Of a stretch of DNA of 64,000 nt, positions 36,776 through 45,475 are shown piece by piece. Below the pieces are notes generated by a model, which was not told where the DNA came from, did no database searches, and saw only the letters and a program-made list of their open reading frames with translations. Made by a program: the position numbers and the translations under genes. Source of the DNA: Leptolyngbya sp. FACHB-8 (GTDB taxonomy: Bacteria > Cyanobacteriota > Cyanobacteriia > Elainellales > Elainellaceae); contig NZ_JACJOO010000084.1 in NCBI RefSeq assembly GCF_014695575.1, positions 186,001 through 250,000 of the forward strand, in the 5' to 3' direction. Numbering within the stretch: position 1 is the first letter of the stretch; every line of letters starts with the position of its first letter.

Positions 36776-37149
36776 TCAACTCGCTCCTGGTGGTATCGTT
36801 GCCCCCAGGCGTGCATGGCATCCAGAATCGGTTCCAAAGTGCGGCCCAGGGGTGTCAGAGAATACTCTACCTTAGGCGGCACCTGGGGATAAACCTCTCG
36901 GTGAATAATGCCATCATCCTCTAACTCGCGGAGTTGCTGAGTCAGCATTTTTTGTGTCACGCCGTTGAGGGAACGGTGCAGTTCGTTAAAGCGCTTCACG
37001 CCGTTGAAGAGTTCGTGGAGAATCAGCACTTTCCAGCGGCCACCAATGATGTCGAGGGTGGTTTCGACGGCGCAGGTGAGGCGATCGCCCCCTGTCATCA
37101 ACGGTTGGTCACCAATAGCCTGAACGGAAACCTCATAGGTGCTTTCCAT
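36772..37149 (-). CDS. HxlR family transcriptional regulator
   Basis: The 125-residue winged-helix protein has the HxlR pattern: [20 protein letters not shown], then the '[25 protein letters not shown]' recognition region, and [16 protein letters not shown] cysteine lies in the N-terminal 'GDRLTCAVE' segment, the position used for redox or aldehyde sensing in several family members (for example HypR/YodB). It is divergent from the pirin gene, with a 470-bp shared upstream region, so it probably regulates pirin and hydroquinone-reductase as well as its own operon. That regulation is inference. Confidence 0.87.
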   Translation of the reverse strand: MESTYEVSVQAIGDQPLMTGGDRLTCAVETTLDIIGGRWKVLILHELFNGVKRFNELHRSLNGVTQKMLTQQLRELEDDGIIHREVYPQVPPKVEYSLTPLGRTLEPILDAMHAWGQRYHQERVE

Positions 37150-37620
37150 CGCTCGAAAACCTCAGGAAACTCGAATAGTATCTTTTTGGGTAGTACCTTA
37201 CTTTTAAGTGCATACTTCCCTTATCTGATGTACTTACTATAAACTCAAATACATCGGAACAAAGATGAATATTTACTTCACTCCAATCCGATACACCCAG
37301 GCAGTGGTGATGCACTCGTAGACATACAAACTGCTCAGGTGCATACCTTCGTTCTTCATAGTTTGATGATTTCTACAGACTGACGGTCAAAAGTTCCGCG
37401 TTTCTTCTCCCGTAAACCCTCACACGTCTGGAGCTGATTCAGCAGGTCTTCCAATTGGTCTAATGCTATTTCACTGGTCGTTTCATAGATGTTTGAGTGA
37501 CAGCGATCGCCTCGATTAATCGACTCAATTTGTTTCTTCCAGCTTGAATCTTCGACTGCTTAAACAATCCACAAGTCTATTCCTTAAATCATTCCTTAAC
37601 CCTTCAGGAGGCTTTTCTCA
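37150..37620. promoter_or_regulatory. Divergent promoter region hxlR-type / pirin
   Basis: This 470-bp gap separates the HxlR gene from pirin. The near-HxlR part has the spaced pieces AGTATC, GTAGTACC, TTACTTTTAAG and CATACTTCC, with GTA-TAC half sites, such as HxlR operators often show. No palindromic element is present here, unlike most gaps of this size in the window. Confidence 0.45.
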
Positions 37621-38319
37621 ATGATTACGCTCCGTCCTTCTAACGAACGCGGTCATGCTAACCACGGTTGGCTAGATAGCTATCACACCTTCTCTTTCGC
37701 CAACTATTACGATCCTGAGCACATGGGCTTCCGTGCCCTGCGGGTCATCAACGAAGATCGCGTCGCCGCTGGCCGAGGCTTTGGCACTCATCCCCACCGC
37801 GATATGGAAATCATTTCCTATGTCCTATCTGGTTCGTTAGCTCACAAAGATAGCATGGGTAATGCCGCCACCATTACCACGGGCGAAGTGCAACGCATCA
37901 CAGCAGGTACGGGCATCGCCCACAGCGAGTTCAATCCTTCCGATCAAGACCCCGTTCATTTCCTGCAAATTTGGATTCTGCCGGATACCACTGGCCTACC
38001 CCCCAGCTACGACGAGAAGTCCTTCCCAACGGAAGTGAAGCAAGGGCAATGGCGGCAGATGGCGGGCCACAATCCAGCGGATGGAGCTGTTCACATCAAT
38101 CAGGATGTGGATCTCTACGCGACCGTGCTGACGGAGGGCGAAACCCGCTCTTTTGAACTGCGCCCCGATCGTTATGCTTGGGTACAAGTCGCGCAAGGCA
38201 AAATCACCCTCAATGGTCAATCCATGGAAGCCGGAGATGGTGCGGCGGTTAGCGATAAAACGCTGTTAGAGTTGCAAGCCCATAGTGATGCGGAAGTGTT
38301 GCTGTTTGACCTGGCATAA
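37621..38319 (+). CDS. Pirin family protein (YhaK/YhhW type)
   Basis: The 232-residue bicupin starts with MITLRPSNERGHANHGWLDS, preceded by CAGGAGG 9 nt upstream. The metal site is seen in FGTHPHRDMEII (His pair near 58-60) and GIAHSEFNP (His/Glu near 100-102). Bacterial YhhW-type pirins oxidise quercetin or act as redox-sensitive regulators. Together with the divergent HxlR gene and the following glutathionyl-hydroquinone reductase it suggests a quinone or electrophile response. Confidence 0.9.
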   Translation: MITLRPSNERGHANHGWLDSYHTFSFANYYDPEHMGFRALRVINEDRVAAGRGFGTHPHRDMEIISYVLSGSLAHKDSMGNAATITTGEVQRITAGTGIAHSEFNPSDQDPVHFLQIWILPDTTGLPPSYDEKSFPTEVKQGQWRQMAGHNPADGAVHINQDVDLYATVLTEGETRSFELRPDRYAWVQVAQGKITLNGQSMEAGDGAAVSDKTLLELQAHSDAEVLLFDLA

Positions 38320-38402
38320 TCGAGCCCAATAACCACCAGGGGGGTGAGGCGATCGCCCCCCTTTCCGTCCTACTGTAAAGATGATGTAAGCCGAGAAGAT
38401 CT

Positions 38403-39371
38403 ATGGCCCTGGGAATGCTGGTGGATGGCAAATGGACATCCAAACGTGAACAAGAAGACAAACAAGGACGGTTCGTTCGTCCTTCCACAACCTTTCGTCA
38501 TCACATCACTGCCGATGGTTCAAGTGGGTATAAAGCGGAGCGCGATCGCTATCACCTCTACGTTTCTCTCGCGTGTCCTTGGGCACATCGTACATTGATT
38601 ATGCGATCGCTTAAAGGGCTTACCGACATCATCACCGTTTCCATTGTCGATCCGTTTATGGGGGATGATGGGTGGTTCTTCTCAGATTATCCGGGTGCCA
38701 TTTCTGATGATGTGAATGGAGCACAGTATCTCCGTGATCTCTACATCAAAGCAGAGCCCAGTTATACTGGGCGCGTCACCGTTCCTATTCTCTGGGACAA
38801 GCAGACAGGCACCATCGTTAATAACGAGTCTCGCGAAATTATTCGTATCTTCGACACCGAGTTTAGCGAGTTCGCAAAACCCGATGTGGACTTGTATCCC
38901 AAAGACTTACGCCAGAGCATTGATGAAACCATCGATGCCATTTACCAGCCAATTAACAACGGGGTTTACCGCGCCGGATTTGCTGTTAAACAAGAGGCTT
39001 ACGAAGAAGCCGTTACCGAACTTTTTGAAGCGCTAGATCATTGGGATCAGGTGTTGGGCAAACAACGCTACCTCTGCGGCAACCAGTTAACGGAAGCAGA
39101 CGTTTGCATGTTTACGACGCTGCTTCGCTTTGACCCGGTCTACTATGTTCACTTCAAATGCAACCTGCGCCACATTTGGGATTATCCCAATTTGTCTGGT
39201 TACCTGCGGGATATTTACCAAACCCCTGGTGTTAAGGAAACCTGCAATCTGGATCACATCAAGCAACACTATTACCGCAGCCATCCGGGCGTGAATCCTC
39301 ATGGAATTGTTCCACTAGGTCCGGTGATGGATCTGGATCGTGAACATGGGCGCGATCGCCTTTACCATTAG
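38403..39371 (+). CDS. Glutathionyl-hydroquinone reductase (Xi-class GST)
   Basis: The 322-residue protein starts MALGMLVDGKW. The catalytic cysteine is Cys58 in SLACPWAHR, typical of Xi-class glutathione transferases (YqjG/ECM4). Family landmarks 'GRVTVPILWDKQTGTIVNNES' and 'LTEADVCMFTTLLRFDPVY' follow. The enzyme removes glutathione from glutathionyl-hydroquinones in the cytosol. It lies 83 bp after pirin on the same strand, likely co-expressed. Confidence 0.92.
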   Translation: MALGMLVDGKWTSKREQEDKQGRFVRPSTTFRHHITADGSSGYKAERDRYHLYVSLACPWAHRTLIMRSLKGLTDIITVSIVDPFMGDDGWFFSDYPGAISDDVNGAQYLRDLYIKAEPSYTGRVTVPILWDKQTGTIVNNESREIIRIFDTEFSEFAKPDVDLYPKDLRQSIDETIDAIYQPINNGVYRAGFAVKQEAYEEAVTELFEALDHWDQVLGKQRYLCGNQLTEADVCMFTTLLRFDPVYYVHFKCNLRHIWDYPNLSGYLRDIYQTPGVKETCNLDHIKQHYYRSHPGVNPHGIVPLGPVMDLDREHGRDRLYH

Positions 39372-39386
39372 CAACTCTTTCTGAAT

Positions 39387-39439
39387 ACGTAAGTTGGAGA
39401 TTGAATTGGACGAAGTAAAATCTAATCTCCAACCTACGT
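39387..39439. terminator. Hairpin between convergent genes
   Basis: ACGTAAGTTGGAGATT (39387-39402) and AATCTCCAACCTACGT (39424-39439) pair with one mismatch and a 21-nt loop, 15 bp after the hydroquinone-reductase stop. It is a likely terminator for that operon. Confidence 0.6.
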
Positions 39440-39488
39440 TGTATAGCTCTAAGTGATTATCCAATTTCAGCTATAAACTTTATAAGTC

Positions 39489-40232
39489 TTACATGCTAGT
39501 TCTAATAACTTCTCTTACGACTTCAATCAATCCAGGCAAATTTTTTCTCATTGCTTCTCTAGTACTTTGAACTGTAGTTCCCGAGCGGGAGTGCCCTATC
39601 TGATTTCGCAACTTCGTATAAATCGTTTCAGGCATACCTGATTTTCTTGAATAGAATGGAAGGTTAGTATGTATATTGGGTTGTTTAGTAATAACAAATT
39701 TGTCTACTTGCTCTTGCTTATCTCCCTTAAGTGAAAGAATTATATTGTATAAAGCCATGAATTGAGCGAGTGGATCTTCTAGGCCAATAGCAAAGTAGAA
39801 GAAGTCATAATACATGTAGTTAGGATTATCTCTCCTCTCCAGTAGTGCTCTCAGAGGCTTGAGTGCTGCTGCTGAAAGTAGGCAACTTCCAATCACTCTA
39901 GTGTGAAACTGTTGATTGAGTTCTGAGCTCCCAGCAACAATTTCAGAAGTTTTATTCGCTGAAAACTCTACTACTTCTTTTCTAGTCACTTGGTGAAACG
40001 AACTAAATTGAAAAGCGATGAGCTTTATTAGTTCAAAAGCAACTTCTTCAGCCTTAAGAAGCGCAAAATCACGACTATTTTGATTTTTAATTTTGACTAT
40101 TAAAGTTAGTCCTTGCACAATAGAGGATGCAATAGTAACACCTACAACATCCTTGTCTGGATATTGAATTTCAGTTGGTTCGAATACTAATCCAGAAAAG
40201 TTACCCTGAAATACTACTTGGCCTTCAAACAT
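39489..40232 (-). CDS. Unknown AT-rich gene with HEPN-like C-terminal motif
   Basis: The 247-residue protein is coded by distinctly more A+T-rich DNA than its neighbours and lacks HIP1 sites. It has no signal peptide or membrane helix. The N-terminal 120 residues look beta/alpha mixed, and the C-terminal half is helical. The segment 'KLRNQIGHSRSG' contains R-x4-H, the shape of the HEPN ribonuclease motif seen in toxins and defence proteins. I do not recognise the family and the HEPN reading is tentative. Composition and lack of linked partner suggest horizontal acquisition. Confidence 0.6.
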   Translation of the reverse strand: MFEGQVVFQGNFSGLVFEPTEIQYPDKDVVGVTIASSIVQGLTLIVKIKNQNSRDFALLKAEEVAFELIKLIAFQFSSFHQVTRKEVVEFSANKTSEIVAGSSELNQQFHTRVIGSCLLSAAALKPLRALLERRDNPNYMYYDFFYFAIGLEDPLAQFMALYNIILSLKGDKQEQVDKFVITKQPNIHTNLPFYSRKSGMPETIYTKLRNQIGHSRSGTTVQSTREAMRKNLPGLIEVVREVIRTSM

Positions 40233-40343
40233 CTTCTCTAGTTCGTAATTTCTGGGTCGGATTTATCTATATTCACTTTACATAACTTACGTGATGACAC
40301 GAGAAAAGCTTTTTTGAATACCATATATTATTCTAACAAATCT

Positions 40344-40368
40344 AAAACCCCCGGTAATACCAGGGGTT
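40344..40368 (-). terminator. Terminator hairpin of dps
   Basis: AAACCCC pairs with GGGGTTT, and after one mismatch GGT pairs with ACC around an AAT loop. It lies 33 bp beyond the dps stop on the minus strand, followed there by a TTAGATTT tract. Confidence 0.65.
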
Positions 40369-40400
40369 TGGAACTAAGCAGAGTTAGAAATATAGAAACC

Positions 40401-40877
40401 TTAACCTAACAAGCTCCGCAGCATCCACGCAGTTTTCTCATGCACCTGCATCCGCTGGGTGAGCAAATCCGCAGTCGGCTCATCGTTCGCCTGCTCCACA
40501 GTTGGGAAAATGGATCGTGCCGTGCGAACTACTGCTTCCTGACCTTCTACCAACTTGCGAATCATTTCCTCTGCTGGGGGTACGCCCGCCTCCTCGCTGA
40601 TAGATGAGAGGTTCGTAAATTCTTGATAGGTGCCCGGAGCCGGGAAGCCAAGGGCACGAATTCGTTCGGCTATGAGATCTACTGCCAGTGCTAGTTCGGT
40701 ATATTGCGTCTCAAACATCAAATGCAATGTTTGGAACATCGGCCCGGTCACATTCCAGTGAAAATTATGGGTTTTTAAATAGAGCGTATAGGTATCTGCC
40801 AGGAGTCGGGAGAGCCCTTGAGCAATCTCTTGACGAGCATTCTCTTCGATTCCGATATTGATGGGCATAGCCTGCAT
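40401..40877 (-). CDS. dps: Dps family DNA-protecting ferritin
   Basis: The 158-residue protein is a four-helix ferritin-like chain with the Dps signature [20 protein letters not shown] (residues 37-55) and [16 protein letters not shown]. Candidate ferroxidase ligands are His40, His52 and Glu56. Dps oxidises iron with hydrogen peroxide, stores it, and protects DNA in a dodecamer. A GGAGA site precedes the ATG. Upstream lies a 24-bp palindrome shared with the divergent ubiD gene. Confidence 0.92.
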   Translation of the reverse strand: MQAMPINIGIEENARQEIAQGLSRLLADTYTLYLKTHNFHWNVTGPMFQTLHLMFETQYTELALAVDLIAERIRALGFPAPGTYQEFTNLSSISEEAGVPPAEEMIRKLVEGQEAVVRTARSIFPTVEQANDEPTADLLTQRMQVHEKTAWMLRSLLG

Positions 40878-40975
40878 TTTGAGGTATCTCCTTGTCCGAT
40901 AATAATTCCACCTTAGTTGGTAAAGTAGCCCTTGCCGATAGTACCGTTAGATAGATGTTTGCGGATTGGGCTCTA

Positions 40976-41034
40976 AAAACTCTTGTGTTCGTTGTTCGGA
41001 CTTTTCGCGCCCGAACAACGAACACAAGAGTTTT
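40976..41034. repeat. 24-bp perfect palindrome in dps-ubiD divergent region
   Basis: Arms 40976-40999 and 41011-41034 pair perfectly with an 11-nt loop. It stands between divergent dps and ubiD starts, 99 bp and 77 bp away respectively, so it may be in the leader of ubiD. Confidence 0.8.
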
Positions 41035-41110
41035 CGGTTTTGCTCAAGCGATCGCCCCACCCCATCCCCTCATCCCCGATAATGAGAAAGATGGTTTACA
41101 GTTCTTCACC

Positions 41111-42622
41111 ATGCCACGAGATCTGCGGGGATTCCTCAAGCTCCTTGAACAGCGCGGCCAATTGCGGCGCATTACCGTTCCGGTAGACCCGGAATTAGAA
41201 ATTGCTGAGATCAGCAATCGGCTTATGCAGGGAGGAGGCCCAGCGCTGCTATTTGAGAACGTAAAGGGAGCAGCGCATCCTCTGGCAATCAACGTTATGG
41301 GCACCGTCGAACGCGTCTGCTGGTCGATGAACATGGAGAAGCCCGAAGATTTAGAAGGACTGGGCAAAAAACTGGCGATTTTGTATCAACCTCGCCCTCC
41401 TAAGAAAATTTCCCAGGCGGTGGAGTTGGGGAAAGTGCTATTTGACGTGATCAAGGCCAAACCCAATCGAGATTTCCTGCCACCCTGCCAGCAAGTTGTC
41501 CTCAAAGGAGACGACGTAGATTTAACCAAGCTTCCCCTGCTCAAGGTCTACCCTGGCGATGCTGAGCGAGTGCTAACCCTGGGGCTAATGATTACCAAAG
41601 ACCCCGAATCCAAAATTGTCAACGTCGGGGTGTATCGCCTCCAGTTGCAGAGCAAAAATACCATGACGGTGCAGTGGCTCTCTGTGCGGGGGGCAACTCG
41701 GCATTTGCGTAAGGCCGCTGAGCGGGGCGAGAAATTGGAAGTGGCAATGGCTATCGGTGTTGATCCCCTCGTCATCATGGCCGCTGCTACTCCCTTGCCC
41801 ATTGACCTCTCCGAATGGCTCTTTGCCGGGTTATATGGTGGCGAAGGGGTTCACCTGGCCAAGTGCAAAACGGTGGATCTGGAAGTCCCAGCAGATGCAG
41901 AGTTCGTGTTGGAAGGGACGATTACTCCTGGTGAGACTGCTGTTGATGGCCCAGCCGGGGATCACATGGGTTTCTATGGTGGCGTCAACGAGGAAGCCCC
42001 GTTGATCCGCTTCCACTGCATGACCCACCGTAAAAATCCGATTTATATGACGACCTTCAGTGGTCGGCCACCCAAAGAGGATGCGATGATGGCGATCGCC
42101 CTCAACCGCATCTACAACCCCATCCTGCGCCAACAGGTACCCGAAATCGTTGACTTCTTCCTGCCAATGGAAGGATTGAGCTACAAAGCCGCTATCCTCT
42201 CCATCGACAAAGCCTATCCTGGTCAGGCACGACGAGCAGCCATGGCCTTTTGGAGTGCACTGCCTCAGTTCACCTATACGAAGTTTGTCATTGTGGTGGA
42301 TAAGGAAATCAACGTTCGTGATCCCCGTCAGGTCATGTGGGCCGTAACCTCCAAGGTAGACCCGGCGCGAGACGTGTTCATCCTGCCCGATAATCCATTC
42401 GATCGTTTGGATTTTGCGACAGAGCGAGCAGGTCTGGGTAGCAAGATGGGGATCGATGCCACGACTAAGGTATATCCCGAAACCGATCGCCCCTGGAATG
42501 AAGAACTGAAGCCTGATCCCGCCACGGCTGAACTAGTCACTCGCCGTTGGGCTGAATACGGGCTGGCTGACTTGAAACTCGACGACGTTGATCCCAACCT
42601 ATTTGGTTACGACATTCGTTAA
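41111..42622 (+). CDS. ubiD: UbiD family decarboxylase
   Basis: The 503-residue protein starts MPRDLRGFLKLLEQRGQLRRI, the standard UbiD beginning; a 52-codon upstream extension runs through the palindrome and was rejected. Landmarks are PALLFENVKGA, ITKDPESKIVNVGVYRLQ, the 'EFVLEGTITPGE' stretch with conserved Glu, and DHMGFYGG. UbiD enzymes decarboxylate aromatic or alpha,beta-unsaturated acids with prenylated FMN made by UbiX. In cyanobacteria the homologue probably acts in plastoquinone biosynthesis. Confidence 0.92.
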   Translation: MPRDLRGFLKLLEQRGQLRRITVPVDPELEIAEISNRLMQGGGPALLFENVKGAAHPLAINVMGTVERVCWSMNMEKPEDLEGLGKKLAILYQPRPPKKISQAVELGKVLFDVIKAKPNRDFLPPCQQVVLKGDDVDLTKLPLLKVYPGDAERVLTLGLMITKDPESKIVNVGVYRLQLQSKNTMTVQWLSVRGATRHLRKAAERGEKLEVAMAIGVDPLVIMAAATPLPIDLSEWLFAGLYGGEGVHLAKCKTVDLEVPADAEFVLEGTITPGETAVDGPAGDHMGFYGGVNEEAPLIRFHCMTHRKNPIYMTTFSGRPPKEDAMMAIALNRIYNPILRQQVPEIVDFFLPMEGLSYKAAILSIDKAYPGQARRAAMAFWSALPQFTYTKFVIVVDKEINVRDPRQVMWAVTSKVDPARDVFILPDNPFDRLDFATERAGLGSKMGIDATTKVYPETDRPWNEELKPDPATAELVTRRWAEYGLADLKLDDVDPNLFGYDIR

Positions 42623-42652
42623 CAGAAATAGGAACACGGTCATGCTTCAAAA

Positions 42653-42700
42653 GTGTGGTTATGAGAAGGGACGCGAAGTTCCTTCTCATAACCATCCACA
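42653..42700 (+). terminator. Hairpin downstream of ubiD
   Basis: GGTTATGAGAAGG and CCTTCTCATAACC pair over 13 bp with an inner weak stem, and TGTGG/CCACA extends it outward. It starts 30 bp after ubiD and is a plausible terminator, though there is no long T-run. Confidence 0.55.
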
Positions 42701-42750
42701 TGTCTAGGACAGCACCACCGAGACTAGTACGCTGAGGCAGAAATCCATCA

Positions 42751-42795
42751 CCTATGTTTTGTGTGGGGTGCTTCGCACCCCACACAAAACATAGG
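42751..42795. repeat. 21-bp perfect palindrome, GCTTCGC apex
   Basis: Arms 42751-42771 and 42775-42795 are perfectly complementary with a TTC loop. Outer flanks AGTACGCTGAGGC and GCCGCAGCCTACT are also mostly complementary, so this may be a larger element of about 95 bp with a diverged terminal stem. Confidence 0.8.
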
Positions 42796-42831
42796 TTGCG
42801 AACTTAGGCCGCAGCCTACTAGCAATCCCAC

Positions 42832-43287
42832 TTACAACTCGCTGAACGGCACCCGAATATACTCCGGATCCGACATCCCCAGAATTTGCTCCATGTCGGC
42901 TTCCATTGGGGTTTCGCTGACGAGAATAATGAAGTCTCCTACATCATCAATCAAACTCATATCGATGGTGTATTGGCGGAAGTGGTAGAGACGACGGCGT
43001 TTCTTCAGAATCCGGCGAATACCATATTCCTGAGTTAGCTGAAGACTGATGGGAAAGGGATCTGAAACCGATCGCTCTTCCAAAATCACAAAACCTCCAT
43101 CTTGCGCTTGAAGTTGCAGCAGGTAGGTACCTGTGTTGTCCTCCACAATTTTCAACACCTGTCCTTCCGGCTGTTTGAAATAGGTTTCAACCCCTTCAAT
43201 CTCTTGCTCAAATCGAGCGCCTATTTTGAGGAGACGCAGTTCTAGAAGAGAGAAGTCAGGGATCCGGGCTTTGAGTTCTCGCAACAT
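42832..43287 (-). CDS. CYTH-like protein (class IV adenylate cyclase / triphosphate tunnel fold)
   Basis: The 151-residue protein follows the CYTH layout. ELKARIPDFS at the start stands in place of ExExK; then come LLKIGARFEQEIEGVETYF, EGQVLKIVEDN, and a final strand 'MSLIDDVGDFIILVSETP'. CYTH proteins bind triphosphates with Mg and include thiamine triphosphatase and CyaB cyclases. Several charged positions of the tunnel are replaced here (the second Arg of KLR is Ile), so activity is uncertain. It is monocistronic. The assignment rests on pattern order and not on strong catalytic motifs. Confidence 0.62.
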   Translation of the reverse strand: MLRELKARIPDFSLLELRLLKIGARFEQEIEGVETYFKQPEGQVLKIVEDNTGTYLLQLQAQDGGFVILEERSVSDPFPISLQLTQEYGIRRILKKRRRLYHFRQYTIDMSLIDDVGDFIILVSETPMEADMEQILGMSDPEYIRVPFSEL

Positions 43288-43720
43288 GGCAATCAGGATA
43301 GTGTTCTATATCTGAGGATGAGGGACCACTCCCCACTGGCAGGTTTGGAAGATAACCCGATCGGGGCACTCTAATTTAAAGACTTTAAGTTTTACTGGAA
43401 ACGGTTGACTTTCTAATGCACCCTAGATCTGTTTGTGCGGATTCTTAGGCGAGCGCTCTGTAAAGATCATCACGACCTCTACAGTTATGTGACAAATCCC
43501 AATTCCTCCATTACAGGCACCACTCCACCAAACCGCAATTCCCCAAAACCCTTTCACCCTGAACGGGGGAATGCATAAGATAACCCATAATTTTCCTTTA
43601 GCAAGGAGTAAATAGTTATCCTATGTAAAGTGTGGCCTGTAACAAATTGCAAATATTGCAAGAGAGTGATACATTCCCTTCAAATGCAAAAAACGATACA
43701 AATCTTCGCTTTTAGCAACC
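43288..43720. other. Divergent promoter gap, no structure seen
   Basis: About 430 bp between the divergent CYTH-like and GDSL genes. I see no palindromic element and no coding region. It probably holds both promoters. Confidence 0.4.
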
Positions 43721-44482
43721 ATGTCTCCATCCGTGTCGCCTGCTCCGTTACCCTCTAGTCTTGCCAGCCATCACTCTACAGGTCGTGGTCAGATTACCCT
43801 ACGGCAGGCCGATCCGTCTAATCCTTTACGATTGATTGCGCTGGGAGACAGCCTGGTTTATGGCTTTGGTGATCCTGAAGGCGGTGGCTGGGTCGAGCGG
43901 TTGCGGCGGCGCTGGATGATGCCCGACACGCCCGGACATGTGGTGTACAACCTGGGGATCCGAGGCGATGGGGTGCGGCAGGTATTGCAACGGTTAGAGG
44001 ACGAGTTTAGTAAGCGGGGCGAATTACGTCATCGCGTACCCGATTGCATTATCCTGTCCGTTGGCACAAACGACTCTGCCCGTGTGGGCCGGCCTACTGG
44101 ACGAAACTTCACAGCCTTTGATGATTTTGAGAACGACCTCGGGGAACTGCTCAGCCGGGCACAGCGCCTCTGCCCGGTCATCTTTGTCGGCATGACACCC
44201 GTGGACGAACTACGCATGCCCTTTGCCGGGATTCTGTATTACACCCACGACGATCAATATCGCTATAAAGAAGCAACTCGTTTAGCCTGTGAAGCTCGAC
44301 AGATTCCTTACCTGGATATTTTTGAGTTGTGGAAGCAACGGGGCGATCGCTGGTGGCAGTCTCGCCTCTCCGCTGATGGCTTGCATCCCAATTCTGCTGG
44401 ATATGCCTCGCTATTTGAGGATTTCCTGGCCTGGGACTGCGGTTATGATTGGGAACCTGGCCGCCAGATGGCTGTTGTATAA
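43721..44482 (+). CDS. SGNH/GDSL hydrolase
   Basis: The 253-residue protein has block I ALGDSLVYGFG (nucleophile Ser near residue 48), the Gly of block II, block III in 'SVGTNDS' (Gly/Asn oxyanion) and block V in DGLHPNSAGY (Asp-x-x-His dyad). It is an esterase or lipase-like enzyme. There is no signal peptide, so it is probably cytosolic. It converges on the phytochelatin-synthase-like gene with 33 bp between. Confidence 0.87.
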   Translation: MSPSVSPAPLPSSLASHHSTGRGQITLRQADPSNPLRLIALGDSLVYGFGDPEGGGWVERLRRRWMMPDTPGHVVYNLGIRGDGVRQVLQRLEDEFSKRGELRHRVPDCIILSVGTNDSARVGRPTGRNFTAFDDFENDLGELLSRAQRLCPVIFVGMTPVDELRMPFAGILYYTHDDQYRYKEATRLACEARQIPYLDIFELWKQRGDRWWQSRLSADGLHPNSAGYASLFEDFLAWDCGYDWEPGRQMAVV

Positions 44483-44515
44483 GGCGAATAGCGTTGCGGT
44501 ATTCAGCAAGGCCAT

Positions 44516-45079
44516 TTAATCGAGCTTCTTAAGGGCAATGAAGCCGCGCGATCGCTCAGCACATGGATCTTTATCTACGCAAGCTTGATAAAGTTGAGCG
44601 ATCGCACAGTTCCAAAATCGTGTATATCGCTTAGGGTTGGTGTCTGCGACGGTGACAATCTGGGTCAACGAGTTGTAATCCGCGAGTAGCGCGAAGTGGC
44701 CCCCTTCTAAATTGGGGTTCTTGTGAGCGATGCGAGTATTAAAATTGAGAATGTGAATGTCAGTGTGGTCGGCGATCGCCTGCTCAATTTCCTGAGTAAA
44801 AACCTCCAGGGTCAGGGCAGGTTGATCACAGTGCTCAATCCGAACCGATATCGGCAATCCCATTTTCTCAACATATTTGAGGCAGGTATCAAAGGTCTCT
44901 GCCAGGGTCATGCCGTCATCCAGTACGGAATGAAGTGGAATACGGGTGACGTAAAAAATGTCATCAACCGTCGTGGAGTGGCCCAGAGCACTAAAGGCGT
45001 AGGCGATCGCTGTCACATTACAACATCGCAATGGTTGTTGAAATTCCAATAATTTAATAGAGGTTAGATCCGTTGACAT
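44516..45079 (-). CDS. Phytochelatin synthase-like cysteine protease/transpeptidase (catalytic domain only)
   Basis: The 187-residue protein fits the papain-like phytochelatin synthase catalytic domain in order and spacing. Adjacent cysteines occur at 19-20 in QQPLRCCNVTAIAYAF, one of them the nucleophile. The His is 128 in GGHFALLADYN and the Asp is 146 in VADTNPKRY. Bacterial short forms cleave glycine from glutathione or its conjugates and make little phytochelatin, since the metal-sensing C-terminal domain of plants is absent. Length is shorter than typical cyanobacterial forms and no signal peptide is visible. The substrate could be other than glutathione. A palindrome sits 29 bp upstream. 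Confidence 0.7.
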   Translation of the reverse strand: MSTDLTSIKLLEFQQPLRCCNVTAIAYAFSALGHSTTVDDIFYVTRIPLHSVLDDGMTLAETFDTCLKYVEKMGLPISVRIEHCDQPALTLEVFTQEIEQAIADHTDIHILNFNTRIAHKNPNLEGGHFALLADYNSLTQIVTVADTNPKRYTRFWNCAIAQLYQACVDKDPCAERSRGFIALKKLD

Positions 45080-45107
45080 ATAGAACTATTCGCAGTCCCA
45101 TACTAAG

Positions 45108-45162
45108 TTGGTAGGAATTTTGGATAGGGAAATAGAATTTTCCTATCCAAAATTCCTACCAA
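45108..45162. repeat. 21-bp perfect palindrome upstream of phytochelatin-synthase-like gene
   Basis: TTGGTAGGAATTTTGGATAG... (45108-45128) pairs perfectly with 45142-45162 around a 13-nt inner segment. It lies 29-83 bp upstream of the minus-strand start, so it could be in its leader or promoter. Confidence 0.75.
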
Positions 45163-45217
45163 TCTAACCAATCTTTTTACAGAAAAGTTTATTTTTTCTC
45201 ACCTTCCCGAAATTTAC

Positions 45218-45268
45218 GCCTGTTTGTTGTGTGTAGTGTGCTTCGCACATCACACACAACAAACAGGC
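45218..45268. repeat. Palindrome with GCTTCGC apex, family F-like
   Basis: GCCTGTTTGTTGTGTG pairs with CACACAACAAACAGGC, and pairing continues with one mismatch to a TTC loop. TGTGTAAGCCCT follows at 45285, as in the copy near 25080 and similar to the ends of the family F hairpin at 33324. Confidence 0.72.
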
Positions 45269-45362
45269 ATTAAATATAGCGGGTTTGTGTAAGCCCTACT
45301 TCTAACAAGAGATCCGGTTAAAAAACATACTATCCAGGTGTGCAGCGCAATGCACCCCACGA

Positions 45363-45458
45363 CAGCAATTCTCACGATGAACTCTCGGCTTTGAAGCCTG
45401 AAAATAGCCCGCCGAAGGCGGGCTATTTTCAGGCTTCAATTCAAAACGAGAATGGCTG
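45363..45458 (-). mobile_element. Family A element with one arm deleted, minus orientation
   Basis: CAGCAATTCTC at left and GAGAATGGCTG at right are the terminal repeats. Arm 1 is intact (GCCTGAAAATAGCCCGCC, GAA loop, complement). Only the distal half of arm 2 remains (GAACTCTCGGCTTTGAAG). The flanks ACCCCACGA (45354-45362) and ACCACACGA (45459-45467) match at 8 of 9, consistent with an aged 9-bp duplication. Confidence 0.75.
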
Positions 45459-45475
45459 ACCACACGACTGCATAT

